A stretch of DNA of 64,000 bases from the NCBI GenBank assembly GCA_033032175.1, contig CM065332.1, positions 3,581,501 through 3,645,500 on the forward strand, given 5' to 3'. Shown piece after piece: positions 53,208-63,259 of this stretch (positions are counted from its first letter, which is position 1; each line of letters starts with the position of its first letter). The position numbers were made by a program, and so were the translations under genes. Source of the stretch: Saturnia japonica. Lineage: Eukaryota > Arthropoda > Insecta > Lepidoptera > Saturniidae. The notes beneath the pieces were generated by a model. That model was not told the origin of the DNA. It made no database searches and saw only the letters and a program-made list of their open reading frames with translations.

Positions 53208-54531
53208 TGTTTGGGTCAAATAGTTGTCAGGTTCCTATCCTGGTAGAAGTTGGCTATGAGCTCGCTCAAATGACGCGCATCCAGTTGTGTCGGTCATCAG
53301 TATGCGTGCGCGTGAGAACCCCGGCGGCGCGCGCCGCTGTTTTTGAAGCCACTACTAATCGTCGTGTAGTCGAGTTCACTGCTGCCGCCATTTTTGTTCG
53401 TGGTGTTATAATAAGAAAAACTGTGCCTTTAGTTATTATTAAGGTTAATTGTGCGATAAAACACAGTGTAAAAGAATTATATACCAGAGAAGCGTCGGGA
53501 TAAACGTTTTCGGGTGTGGGTTCCGAGTGAAAGAGATTCGCCGGCCGACTACGTGACTAACTACTCTGTGCAGCGCTAAAAAATCTCCAGGTAATTGGGC
53601 TTTACTGCTACATTTTTGCTGGGGTAGGTGAATCCGCAACCACGCATAAAACAGTGCACTCAGAACCCCAGGCGTCTGATCTGGAAATATTTTACCCATC
53701 CGGATATCGGTAGTTTTAGCCGGTGGCCGGTACATATTGTTTGGTCCTTCGAGCCGGATATTTTATCCCATTGACCTATTATTTACTATATAATACAGTT
53801 CACATTAGAATATTTATTGTTGTAAACAAGTTTTCCTAGTATTCAAGAGATGCCTAAGTAGGTTACCTTAAAATACCCATCGAATGTAATGTTTCAATTT
53901 TGTTCAGTTGTTTCAATCCAGTATATTTTATTTGGTATTTGAACAATATAACGGAATAATAACTAAGCCATTTCGTGGGCAAATAGGTACCTCAGTAGGT
54001 TAATTTTGTATGACAAGATTTGTTTTTACAAAATATTAAAATTAAAAGTAGCGTATATTAAAAACTACTACATATTTATAGTGTTTTGTTTTTGTGTAGC
54101 AGAAAATTGTAGTAAACAAAGTTATAAAAGTAAATTTGTTGTGTTGAATAGTTTTCAATGATTGACGAGTTCACAAAATAAGTTGATTAGTATTTAATAA
54201 CAAAACAAGTTTACACTTCTACCTTCGAATTATTAATTATTCTTGTTGTTAAATCTGTCCACCATTTTTTCCATTGTGTGTGATTTTATGATTTGTGTAC
54301 AACGTACGGCTTGAAGTTGCCAGCTTTGACGTCACGTTCGTTTCTTGTTTGTTCGGTAATTAAACTCGCGCGCCCCTGACGGTATTGTGTGGTGTTTGGT
54401 GAATATTATCGTTCATTCATTTAATTTAAACGCGAATACGTATTTTTAAAAGTTGTGCATACTTGCTTAAATACTTATTTGATTTATATTACTAATTAGA
54501 ATTACAAAGGTTTTATTTATTAAATGTAAAG

Positions 54532-55016
54532 ATGGCAGAAGAGAGAAAATAAAATTTAAAAATTAAATATAGTGAGACTGTTTTACAATCTTATTATGCA
54601 CAAATACAGAGATGTATGACTGTTCTTTAGCGATGAAAACGGAAACAGAAGAAGCTTCTTTTTTAGTGTCGACTTTTAATTTACCTACGCTTAGATCGGA
54701 ATTTATGGAGAAGTTAGAAGAGTGGAATATGGCACGGATGGAACTAGATGCACAGTATGAACCTAGTTTTTAAAAAAGGGAAGCGTTTGAGGATCTGTAT
54801 ACTCGCTTACAAGATAAAATAAATTCACTAAAATCTAAGAAAGTTACTCGCGTTCATGACACAGTAATATCACCTAAAATAAAATTACCTTCAAAAGAAT
54901 TACCAAAGTTTGACGGAAATTTGAAGGCTTGGTCGATGTTTATTGAATGTTTTAATAACACAATACATAATAATATACAGTTAAATTATGCGGAAAAGGT
55001 TTACTACTTATGCGGT
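54532..55016 (+). pseudogene. BEL/Pao gag fragment (DUF1759-type)
   Basis: The ATG at 54532 is followed by an early TAA six codons on, and another TAA lies at 54769-54771. The readable part includes EKLEEWNMARMELDAQYE, REAFEDLYTRLQDKINSL and then the typical gag segment LPKFDGNLKAWSMFIECFNN with YAEKVYYLCGQL. This is the DUF1759 region of BEL/Pao gag. It breaks at 55016, where the sequence switches strand to a piece of pol. Dead. Confidence 0.75.
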
Positions 55017-55266
55017 CAGCTGACGTGTCAACCCTAGAAGTGGGCAACTCATTAGTGATACTATCCACCACCAAAGGGCGTATGCGAAAAGCTACCCTGT
55101 TATCGAAGCGCGATGTAAATTCCACTTCAGTAACACCTTGGACACGATTAACTCCACCGCCAAAACCGTGCACTGTAACGGGAAATTCAGGCTGGTGCAA
55201 TGACAGCGACAATCGCTCACAGCTCTGTGTCTTTATATGGATGAAGTCATTTTCAGTTGTAATGTA
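55017..55266 (-). pseudogene. BEL/Pao pol aspartic-protease region (DUF1758-type), inverted fragment
   Basis: The minus-strand frame reads FPVTVHGFGGGVNRVQGVTE, EFTSRFDNRVAFRIRPLVVD and SITNELPTSRVDTS. This matches the protease region that follows gag in BEL/Pao polyproteins (DUF1758). It is oriented opposite to the gag it touches. It lacks its neighbours on both sides: the catalytic DTG end, the reverse transcriptase and the integrase are absent. Confidence 0.7.
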
Positions 55267-55423
55267 GGGTATAATATATTTGATAATATATCTAATAAAA
55301 TACAATATATATAATAATTATAATAAATATTATATATGTATATATAATATTATATTATAATCAATATAATAGCTATTATATAATCATTCAATCTATATAA
55401 TATTTCATACTCATAATATGTAC

Positions 55424-55505
55424 ATATATACTTTCATATGCATTCAGTATAAAACCGTTATTTTGACATTATAAACAGACACTTCAATTTTATTAATTCT
55501 ATAGA
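55424..55505 (-). mobile_element. Helitron-like element family A, displaced 5' end
   Basis: Minus strand TCTATAGAATTAATAAAATT, then GAAGTGTCTGTTTATAATG, then ATGCATATGAAAGTATATAT. It is the 5' end missing from the copy at 52826-53207; joining the two across the BEL/Pao remnant gives the family order. Confidence 0.75.
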
Positions 55506-58033
55506 TTACTTTAATTTCAAACGGTATTCAAATTCGACCCGAAATATATAAAAATACAGCAAATAAACAGACTGATAGCCCCGAGTTAAAGAAACAAATT
55601 AACATACGCCCCCTAGAGATCTCCCTGAACCACCCCGAGATAAAAAAGCAATAGAAAGAAACAGACAGAAGTCTTCCCAAGTTAGAGAAAGACGAAATGT
55701 AGCCCCGCGAAAAATTAAGATTCAAATAGTAAGAAAATTAAAATTCGACGAGCGGTCAGCTGTGCATCTCTTTCTTACGTGCGGTTATTATATTATTCCG
55801 TCTTTGTTGCTCGAGTAAAAAAAGGGGCCGATTCGAGTTTCATTACCAAGGAGCAGAGATTAGGCTAGTTACATACCTGCCAATTTTTTTTTTTATTTCT
55901 ATCGAGTTATTTGTATTATAAAAAGTTTTATATACAAAAAGACCAAGCCAACTAGACGAACGAGTGGAAATCTTTTTAATACAAAAATTAAGTTAATAAC
56001 AAAATCAACCCGCGAATAGACTGTATGTTTAAAAATTAAAGTAAATTATTGTTTAATATTGGTCTATTGATAAAAAGCCTAAAACAATACAAATCTGGAA
56101 AAGTAATTGTTTATTTATTTAATTTTCGTCACTCATTTAACCAATAAAAACGAAAGTCGAAATTTCAAGAATGTTTTGAATAATTTATGACATACCGATA
56201 ATCGTGTAAAAGAAGGGTGAAAATTTATATTGACGCTATTTTTTAGAAAGTTTTGTTACTGTTTTCGTAGTTATAAAGTTTCAATGTGTGCATGCTCCAC
56301 GAGACCGCGATGCCTGATTTTTTTCTATAAATTTATACTTAGTGTTTGTAGTGAATCCTATATATTACCAGATATTACTTTACTATTACAAAATAGTCAT
56401 TTTTATACAGATTTTAACAATAATATATTTTAACAAACTCAAGGACTGAGCATTGTATTTGTTCGTCATAGAGAGTTATCCTTATATGGACTGGAGTTCA
56501 ATATGTGGGTTTTAACGCAAACCACCAAGTTGGGCTCACTTCAACGTCATAGGGAGTTTATCGTTATAAAAGATAACGTTATAAAGAGTTTACACTGTAT
56601 TTTAAAAACAAGTACATTGTATTTGTTCGTCATGTATTACTGACTGTAGTACGCCATTGTATTAACAGTGTTAAGTTTATTGACACTGTTATTGCATCCG
56701 TACTTGTCTAAAGCTCGCAGATTGTTTGACTTTCATAGTCACTACTCCACTCTTTAGGGTCTTAGCATCATGTTGCTGAGTCTGTAACCTTCTTCAATAA
56801 ATAGTCTATGAAATGTAGGAATAATTTTTCAAATATAATTGATAATTCCAGAGATTAGCGCATTCATACAAACAAACAATCTCCTGAGCTACATAATTTT
56901 TTTCTTTTTTATCTGATATTGTTTTAAGTAATTTGCGAATAATAAATTGTAGAAGAGAACGATGATAATTCCATAATATTCTTATTTTAAAGTAAAAAGG
57001 CTTACTACAATTAAATCTTATCAGCCATGTAAACTCTTATTCGTATAAGGTTTAAGACATTCAATTAGATTCATGATAAATGATCACTTGTATGTAACTG
57101 GCCTTAGCAAGCATCTAACCTTATTGGAATAGTAATGACAGTGTTTGAAGACGGAGAAAATGGGGCTTACTCTGGGAGAAGTAATAAAAAAAAATCAACC
57201 TTCTTGGTAACACTTACCACGAAGTTTATTTTATATGAAGTTTTAATCGACTACTAATATAAGAAAAGTATTGTTTTTTGAAGTGAAAACTTCTTTAGCC
57301 GCGTTGAGCGAGTTTTGTTAAGGGAAAAACTTATAGGTTCGCTTCACCGTTGACCTCGACATGCTCGTGACGTATTGCGCTTGCATCAGATTAGCGACGC
57401 GTAGTATGTATGTATACGCATTTATACACTAATACGTTGTATATATAATACATGACAGTATCATATGCGTGTTAGACTTTTTGGATGGGTAAAATTTTGT
57501 GATTTCGCGTCACCGACATTCTCTGCAATAATTCAGACAAATATTTGATTTAAAAATTCCGAATTGAGTTTTCACTTCTGTCGGCAGTCCTTATGACTGT
57601 ATACATGGTCCGATTGCTAACAAAACTTTACAGGATCACACGCTGGGGTTATATGATGTTAATTTGCTGTTTATTGGGGAAGGTTATTATAGGCTATATT
57701 CACGCTACGGCCGTAGGGAGCGGAGCAGTAACAATGAACGTCAAGGAATCTTACAAGTTGCAGGCAAGTATCTACTGGAAGTGAGAAAGCGAAATACCGG
57801 TAGGCAACACGCGGGAGCGTTGAAAGCAGCGCTATAGGAGAGTTGATCGCATTTTTTTTTAAGTTTCATATTTGAATGATATCCAATTATTGATTGTTTA
57901 TAGTTTATAGGCATTTACTAGTACGACTTTAAATAACTACGACCCCGTTGGAGATATCAAAGATGATGTCAAAGATGAAATATAAAAAAAAAACTTATTA
58001 TAAAACAGCTACGCTTTTTTCTATCGTTATAGG
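55506..58033. other. AT-rich DNA, no recognised gene
   Basis: A direct repeat of 'cattgtatttgttcgtcat' occurs at 56451 and 56623, and TCGTTATAAAAGATAACG at 56561-56578 is palindromic. At 57545-57860 phrases such as 'ccgattgctaacaaaactttacaggatcacacgctggggtt' and 'gcagtaacaatgaacgtcaaggaatcttacaagttgcagg' recall Helitron-type repeats and 29950-30010. Boundaries are not visible. The short frames have no motifs. Confidence 0.35.
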
Positions 58034-58258
58034 TTTAGCGTTACGGCCACAATCTCACCTGATCTTATGTGACGATGTGGCCCAAAATGGTAGCACGCTA
58101 AGCCTAGTGGAAGACTGGCTCTCAAGTGCAGCTGCCGGAACACTGCTGTGGTCTAATCGCGATGATTTCCCTCACCGAAAGCTCTGGCTCATTGTAGGGA
58201 TTCGAACTCACGTCGAACGACGAGGAGTCCGTAAACGCTAACAACTGAACCATCACTG
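58034..58258 (-). repeat. SINE family 1, internally deleted, with head
   Basis: From 58258 on the minus strand: head GATGGTTCAGTTGTTAGCG and GTGAGTTCGAATCCC (B box), then the reverse of 'tttccctcaccgaaagctctgg'. After an internal deletion the 3' half follows, to 'ggccacaatctcacctgatct'. Its overlapping 97-codon frame is not a gene. Confidence 0.75.
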
Positions 58259-59261
58259 CTTCAAAACTTACTGGGTGCTTACCATCAGGACCCAAGCGTA
58301 TATAGTTGCGTCACTTTAACAAACTACTATAAAAAAAATGCGAATAAATGTTCAAATACTCAAAACCAAGGATGTAATGGATGCTATGATATCCGCATTG
58401 TTGGGATTATGGATATGTAACAGTGTATTCTTTATAATGATTGAAGATTTTATTCATTGGAAGATTCAGAGAGAACTAACTGCTTACAACTATATTTCCA
58501 CAGTTGTCCTTTTTACATCGTGTAACATTTGGTGTTTATGCAGTCTATACAATACTCGAATTCTACCTAGGTTTTATGACTCGTAGTTCGGGTGCTTTAA
58601 ACTATCTTTCTCCGAAATAATAAATTAAAACCTTTTTCAAGGGTAAAAATGTGTTCATCAAATGTTACTTAAAAACGAAAACTTTTACTTTCAGAACGAA
58701 ACAAATTTAAAACATTTAAAATATAATATCTCAAAGAGAATGATTTTTGTAGACGAACTCAATATTTCAACACGCATCAGTAACTTAAACCATCGGATAT
58801 CCGATATAACATTACATAATTCGGTTAACTTCCGATAGCGGCGAAGTCGATTAACACATTTCCAAAAACCAAAGTTATATTTAATATTTACCTAATAATG
58901 ATCTAGAATCAGGTTGAAGTTAATATTCATCTACAAGTATATTCAAATTATACCTATTTAACTTCTATATATGTATACCTAATATATAAGAAAATACCTC
59001 TGTATAGATATCACAATGACATCACCAAAAAAACAAACTATTTATGTAAATATTAATGTTACTGTAAATTAAAATGCATGATTTTAATTTTAGTTTCCCT
59101 AAAACCTACAAATAGAACCGAATCTCTATACCTAATAACACCTTTACAGATCGGGCAGTATTTTACATATTGTACAATACTTTGAAAAATTAAATATCCG
59201 AATGAAGTCATCCGGAACAACCGGATATCCGAAACAAACCAAAACCGACTAAAAGCTCCTA
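58259..59261. other. AT-rich DNA with one unassigned 82-codon frame
   Basis: 58338-58586 (plus) is open for 82 codons and reads as hydrophobic, for example MISALLGLWICNSVFFIMIED and ISTVVLFTSCNIW, like two membrane segments. I cannot tie it to a family, and see no clear splice sites or upstream elements, so it is recorded here, not called. The remainder is AT-rich. Confidence 0.25.
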
Positions 59262-59792
59262 TACCATTTCCATTTCTTTATTTTCTCGATGACAGCTCCT
59301 GTGAAAACTTGAACGAGCGTCTTTTTTACATTATGTATGCATTATTTTATAAAAATATGACGTTTACCACGTACAAGTACGTAATACCAGAGTCGGAGAA
59401 ACTGATAGGGATGGAGATATATCGATAAACGTAACACGATAACAGACCCGATATTTTTTTACAAAATGTAAAAAACTAAACTACTGCCGGATACTTTTGT
59501 ACAAATTTATTAACTAATATTATATTTCATTACAAGATGTTACATGTATTAATTTTTGATTGATACAGCCAACTTCTTCAAAATTTTCGAAGCTGTTGTA
59601 AAATAAGTAGGTATAGGTAGGTACTCGACAATGAAACCAAATAATTATAACGACAGGTAATCTTTATTTATTTATTTTAATCAAAATCTGATGAATCGTC
59701 ACTGTTACTCGATGGTTATTACTTATTTGGTCACAATACTACAACTATCAAATTAGAACTGTCATCGAGAAAATAAAGAAATTGAAATAGTA
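59262..59792 (-). mobile_element. 531-bp MITE, copy 2, TA target duplication
   Basis: Ends TACCATTTCCATTTCTTTAT and ..AAAGAAATTGAAATAGTA, with TA on both sides (59260-59261, 59793-59794). The interior is the reverse complement of 16314-16869: for example 'acaagtacgtaataccagagtcggagaaactgatagggatgg' here against its mirror there. Both copies share the long TTTTCTCGATGACAG inverted ends. Non-coding. Confidence 0.8.
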
Positions 59793-60218
59793 TAAGTTAT
59801 CCATAACTGAAACTGATTTTGTTTTATCAATGGCCTAATTAGGTAGAAGGTACTCGTAAGAATACGCAGTTAAAAGTTTAAAATGTTTCAAAGATTTTTT
59901 TTTATATCGAGATAATTAAACCAGGCGACGTCAAAATGTAGCCCGATCAAAGAGGGTTCGAGGACGTTAAAAATGTCCCCCCTGACTAGGGGGGTGCTTG
60001 TAGAGGGGGTGGCCAGGCCCGCGTTTCTTTGTCCCGCGTTATCTTTCACAATTATTTGAAGAAAGTCCCGGCAAAAAGAGAAACGTCAGTCCGAGCCAAG
60101 CGCTTTTCTTGCTACGATATTATTAGTTACATTTTATATAGTGCTTAGTTTAAAAGTGTTTTACTGATATACTGTACCTACGTAGACGCGCGAATTTGGC
60201 CACTTTCTGATCTCATCT
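59793..60218. other. No recognised gene; GC-rich hairpin at 59978-59995
   Basis: CCCCCCTGACTAGGGGGG can fold on itself with a 6-base loop. The surrounding 59935-60110 is GC-richer than average and contains no recognised frame or repeat. Confidence 0.4.
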
Positions 60219-60679
60219 TCTATACAAATAAATAAAATTGAAGTGTCTGTTGATAATGTCAAAGTAACAGCTATTTACTAAATGCATATGAAAGTGAATA
60301 CTGTACCTACCTATAACAAAAACCAATTTTTAAATTTTTTGTCTGTCTGTCTGCTTGTTCCGGGTGATCTCCGATACGGTTAAACCGCTTTTGACGGGAC
60401 TTCCATTGGCAGATAAGTGATGTTATAAGAAGTAACTTTTCCGCGCAAATTAAAAAAAGCTGGTCATGTTAAATTAATTTTTGTGCTTAAATGGATTACG
60501 CTGAATAAACCATAAGAGGTATATCAAATTAATGTCCTACACAATTGTAGATATTAAAATACCTACAAAAAATTCAGCAGGAGAATATTTCGATCATCTA
60601 AGGATCACCCATAATAAGCACGTGTGCCCGATCGACAGCATTCTGTAATCCACGTGAGCGAAGCCGCGGGCACAACTAG
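60219..60679 (+). mobile_element. Helitron-like element family A, complete
   Basis: Starts TCTATACAAATAAATAAAAT and ends GTGAGCGAAGCCGCGGGCAC, AACTAG (CTAG 60676-60679). The internal blocks are in order with a small deletion around 60420-60445. It is followed directly, with no base between, by the TC start of another Helitron family. Confidence 0.8.
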
Positions 60680-61028
60680 TCTATATAAATAAAAACAAAA
60701 TGCATATCGTTGGTAAATGCATCACTTGAGAACGACTGGACCGATTGGTCTACTTTTTTTTGTTAGTAATAGTCCAAGTAAGATTTTTAGGGAAATAAAA
60801 TTGGAAAACTTACCCTTAAAAATTTTGAAAAACTGATAATGTTTTTTCTGTCCTACTTTTTATTAACTCAAGGCCTAACGATTCCAACAATGGATATGAG
60901 TAATTCATATTTTCGCTATGGTCCTGGAAGACTTTTTAGGAAAACGAATTCGGGATAGTTGGCGCTATCACCAAGATATAAACTATTGGAATTGGAAATG
61001 GCAGAACAATGTCTGCCGGGAAATGCTA
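60680..61028 (+). mobile_element. Helitron-like element family C
   Basis: Starts TCTATATAAATAAAAACAAA directly after the CTAG of the previous element. It contains 'gcatcacttgagaacgactggaccgattggtc', 'aggaaaacgaattcgggatagttggcgctatc' and an end 'ggcagaacaatgtctgccgggaaatgcta', a variant of the family's usual GTCTGCCGGGTCAGCTAG-type end. Confidence 0.65.
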
Positions 61029-62074
61029 AAACAATTTTTCAACTCAAACTGGTAGTTCCAGAAATTAGGACATTTTAATTTTTAAAAAACATTCTCTTTA
61101 TCTTTACATATTAGTAGATATTGATATATTACTAAATAAGTGTACATACTGTAATATTTATATCACAATTTACGACTGTTTTTCAAGTAAACCGAATTCA
61201 TTTTGTCGCATTCACTTTTGCGACGTTAACCTCAGTTGAAGTCGTTGATGGCCTTTACCAGGGCGAGGCAATTCTTCCAGCAAATCTCGACCGCTTTTGA
61301 ACGCTTTGTACAACTCATAACCACGTGTTTTTGATAAAGTCGATTCACCGTAGGTAAGCCTTCTGTCACATTTTCAGTACAATTTAAGGCAAACTCTTTG
61401 TTAGATGTTTTTATCCAATAAGATAGAATAAGATCTAACTAAATACAGCACTGTATTTAATCTAAATAACTGAAGCCATTCAAACCCCGCGGCAAAATGA
61501 GAAACAGTTGTGCCAATCTAAAAAAAACTATAAACAAATCATCCATTCCCGATTCTTTTTTGACATAATGTACAAATATAGGGGCCGCACACTTCGCTGG
61601 GTGTAATTAAAAAAGCAATAACATATATAACCTAGCACTTCTTCTTCTTCTTCTTGTTTTGGCGTCGCAAAAGCACTTGCCAGTGTCAATGTTTTTAAGT
61701 CTTCGTAAAATTTTCCAGCTGCAATGTTTTCAAGCCTTCGTATTAATATACCTTATATACACAGTGGCGTTCAACAAGATGGTGGCCGCCTTCTTAGAAC
61801 AACCTAGGTATTTCTTGTGGGATCCCAGAATGCATGGTCCTGGTTTATATTTATAATCCACTTCACTTATGCACAAAACCCAAACTATATCACGCAAAAC
61901 GCTACCAATATCACATAATATAGGGTCAAAACCTAAGTAAATGAATTAAATATAAAAATCCTAAGACGCCACTTCAAGATCCCGCGAAAAGCTCAATCGC
62001 TGCACTTTTGATATTTTATGAATCATTTAAAAAAAGGTTTGTCAATATCCCTTAGGTAGTAAGCTTATAGAGGT
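61029..62074. other. AT-rich DNA, no recognised gene
   Basis: Contains a CTT microsatellite at 61638-61658. The 65-codon frame at 61659-61856 has no family motif and begins at the edge of the microsatellite. Confidence 0.35.
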
Positions 62075-62325
62075 AGGACACAGAGAAACTTCTTTCTTGA
62101 GGCTGTACGACTGGTGGAATACCTTCGCCCTACAGAAGATCAAAGCCAAATGACCTTGTGCTATATTCCTGTGGTGAGTAGAATTTCTTGAGCTCTTTGA
62201 ATAGGAGGGTACAAGGACGGCAACGCGTTAGTGATACCAATGGTATTTATTACAAGCGTCCAAAGGCTACGGTGGCCGCTTACCATCAGGCGGGTCGTAT
62301 GCTTGTTTGCCACCTTTGTTGTATA
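62075..62325 (-). repeat. SINE-like repeat family 4, reversed copy
   Basis: Plus strand 'gactggtggaataccttcgccctacagaagatcaaagccaaatgaccttgtg', 'tgagctctttgaatagg', 'acggcaacgcgttagtgataccaatgg' and 'gtggccgcttaccatcaggcgggtcgtatgcttgtttgcc' are the reverse of 44438-44668. The 117-codon frame overlapping it is a shadow of the repeat. Confidence 0.65.
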
Positions 62326-62524
62326 AAAAAAAAGTTAAAACATAAAATAAACGATAAACATAAAATTGCTATATGCGAAATGGGGCCAAGTTCGGTATAT
62401 ACGACGTTCGGAGTAGTCGTCACCGATAAGAGCAGAGATATAACGGATGTCAAGTTCCATAGCTGTTCTTTTAATTATTGCTGTAAATATGAACGTTCTT
62501 CAAATAACTTGGCAAGTCTTTATT

Positions 62525-62690
62525 GTCATCGGGTTCTTTAAGCATAACGTGAAGAGATATTTATGCAGGTTGGCATGACAGCGGTGATCGCCGATGGGTT
62601 TGGATCTGTCGGTGGTCACCGTTGTATTTGTAATGTACTGTACTTACCATCGGGGACATTACCGTTAATGTGCTGAGCTATTATTTTATA
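62525..62690 (+). repeat. LINE 3' UTR fragment
   Basis: 'atcgggttctttaagcataacgtgaagagatatttatgcaggttggcatgacagcggtgatcgccgatggg' and 'tctgtcggtggtcaccgttgtatttg' match the tail of the LINE at 18700-19160. Confidence 0.6.
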
Positions 62691-62743
62691 AAAAGAAGTT
62701 ATAGAATCACTAAAAGACGCAAACGAGATTTTTATATATAAGA

Positions 62744-63259
62744 CTAGCTGTGCCCGTGACTTCGCTCACGTGGACTTCAGAAAGCTCGCGCGAATCTTGC
62801 TCCCCCGCTCTCGGCTATTTTAAAGACAGAAATGCTTATTGTGGGTGTTCCTTAGAAGATGACGTATACTCTTTCAGACTTTTTTGTAGGTATTTTTAAT
62901 TTCTACAATTATTTAGTACATTAGTTTGCTATATCTCTTATGGTTTACTCAGCGTAAGCCATTTAAGCGCCCGAATGTATTCACCATGACCAGTTTTTTT
63001 ATATTTGTCCGGAGCCCTAATTCTTTTTCTAAAATAAAAGTAGCCTAAGTTACTATCTATAAATTCAGCTATCTACCAGTGAAAGTTCCGTCAAAATTGG
63101 TCCAACCGTTTCGGAGATTACCCGGAATAAACAGACAGACAGACAAAAATAAAAAAAGGGTTTTTTGTTATAGTTATTGTATATACTTTCATATGAATTA
63201 AGTAAAAACAGTTATTTTGTCATTACAAACATACACTTCAATTTTAATAATGGTATAGA
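62744..63259 (-). mobile_element. Helitron-like element family A, complete
   Basis: Minus strand TCTATACCATTATTAAAATT at 63259 and CTAG at 62747-62744, after GAGCGAAGTCACGGGCACAG. All family blocks are present (516 bp). On the minus strand the CTAG is followed at once by TCTTATATATAAAAATCTCG, the start of yet another Helitron-type sequence. Confidence 0.8.

Larger units (their letters stand above)
53208..55419 (+). mobile_element. Decayed BEL/Pao LTR retrotransposon inserted in a Helitron
   Basis: It begins TGTTTGGGTCAAATAGTTGT, LTR-like, right after GTAC (53204-53207). The same four bases lie at 55420-55423. The left part (to about 53580) is GC-richer, like a 5' LTR and leader. The phrase TTTGGTCCTTCGAGCCGGAT at 53739-53758 is of a type I associate with such elements. 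Gag (plus strand) lies at 54532-55016 and a protease piece (minus strand) at 55017-55266. The last 150 bases are AT-rich low-complexity DNA, and I see no clear 3' LTR. Most of pol is missing. Confidence 0.6.

Noticed and set aside
55010..55267. Plus-strand 85-codon frame
   Set aside because: It is antisense to the BEL/Pao protease fragment, which has clear family similarity on the minus strand.
61638..61658. Possible regulatory CT-rich element
   Set aside because: It is a plain CTT microsatellite with nothing else to support a function.
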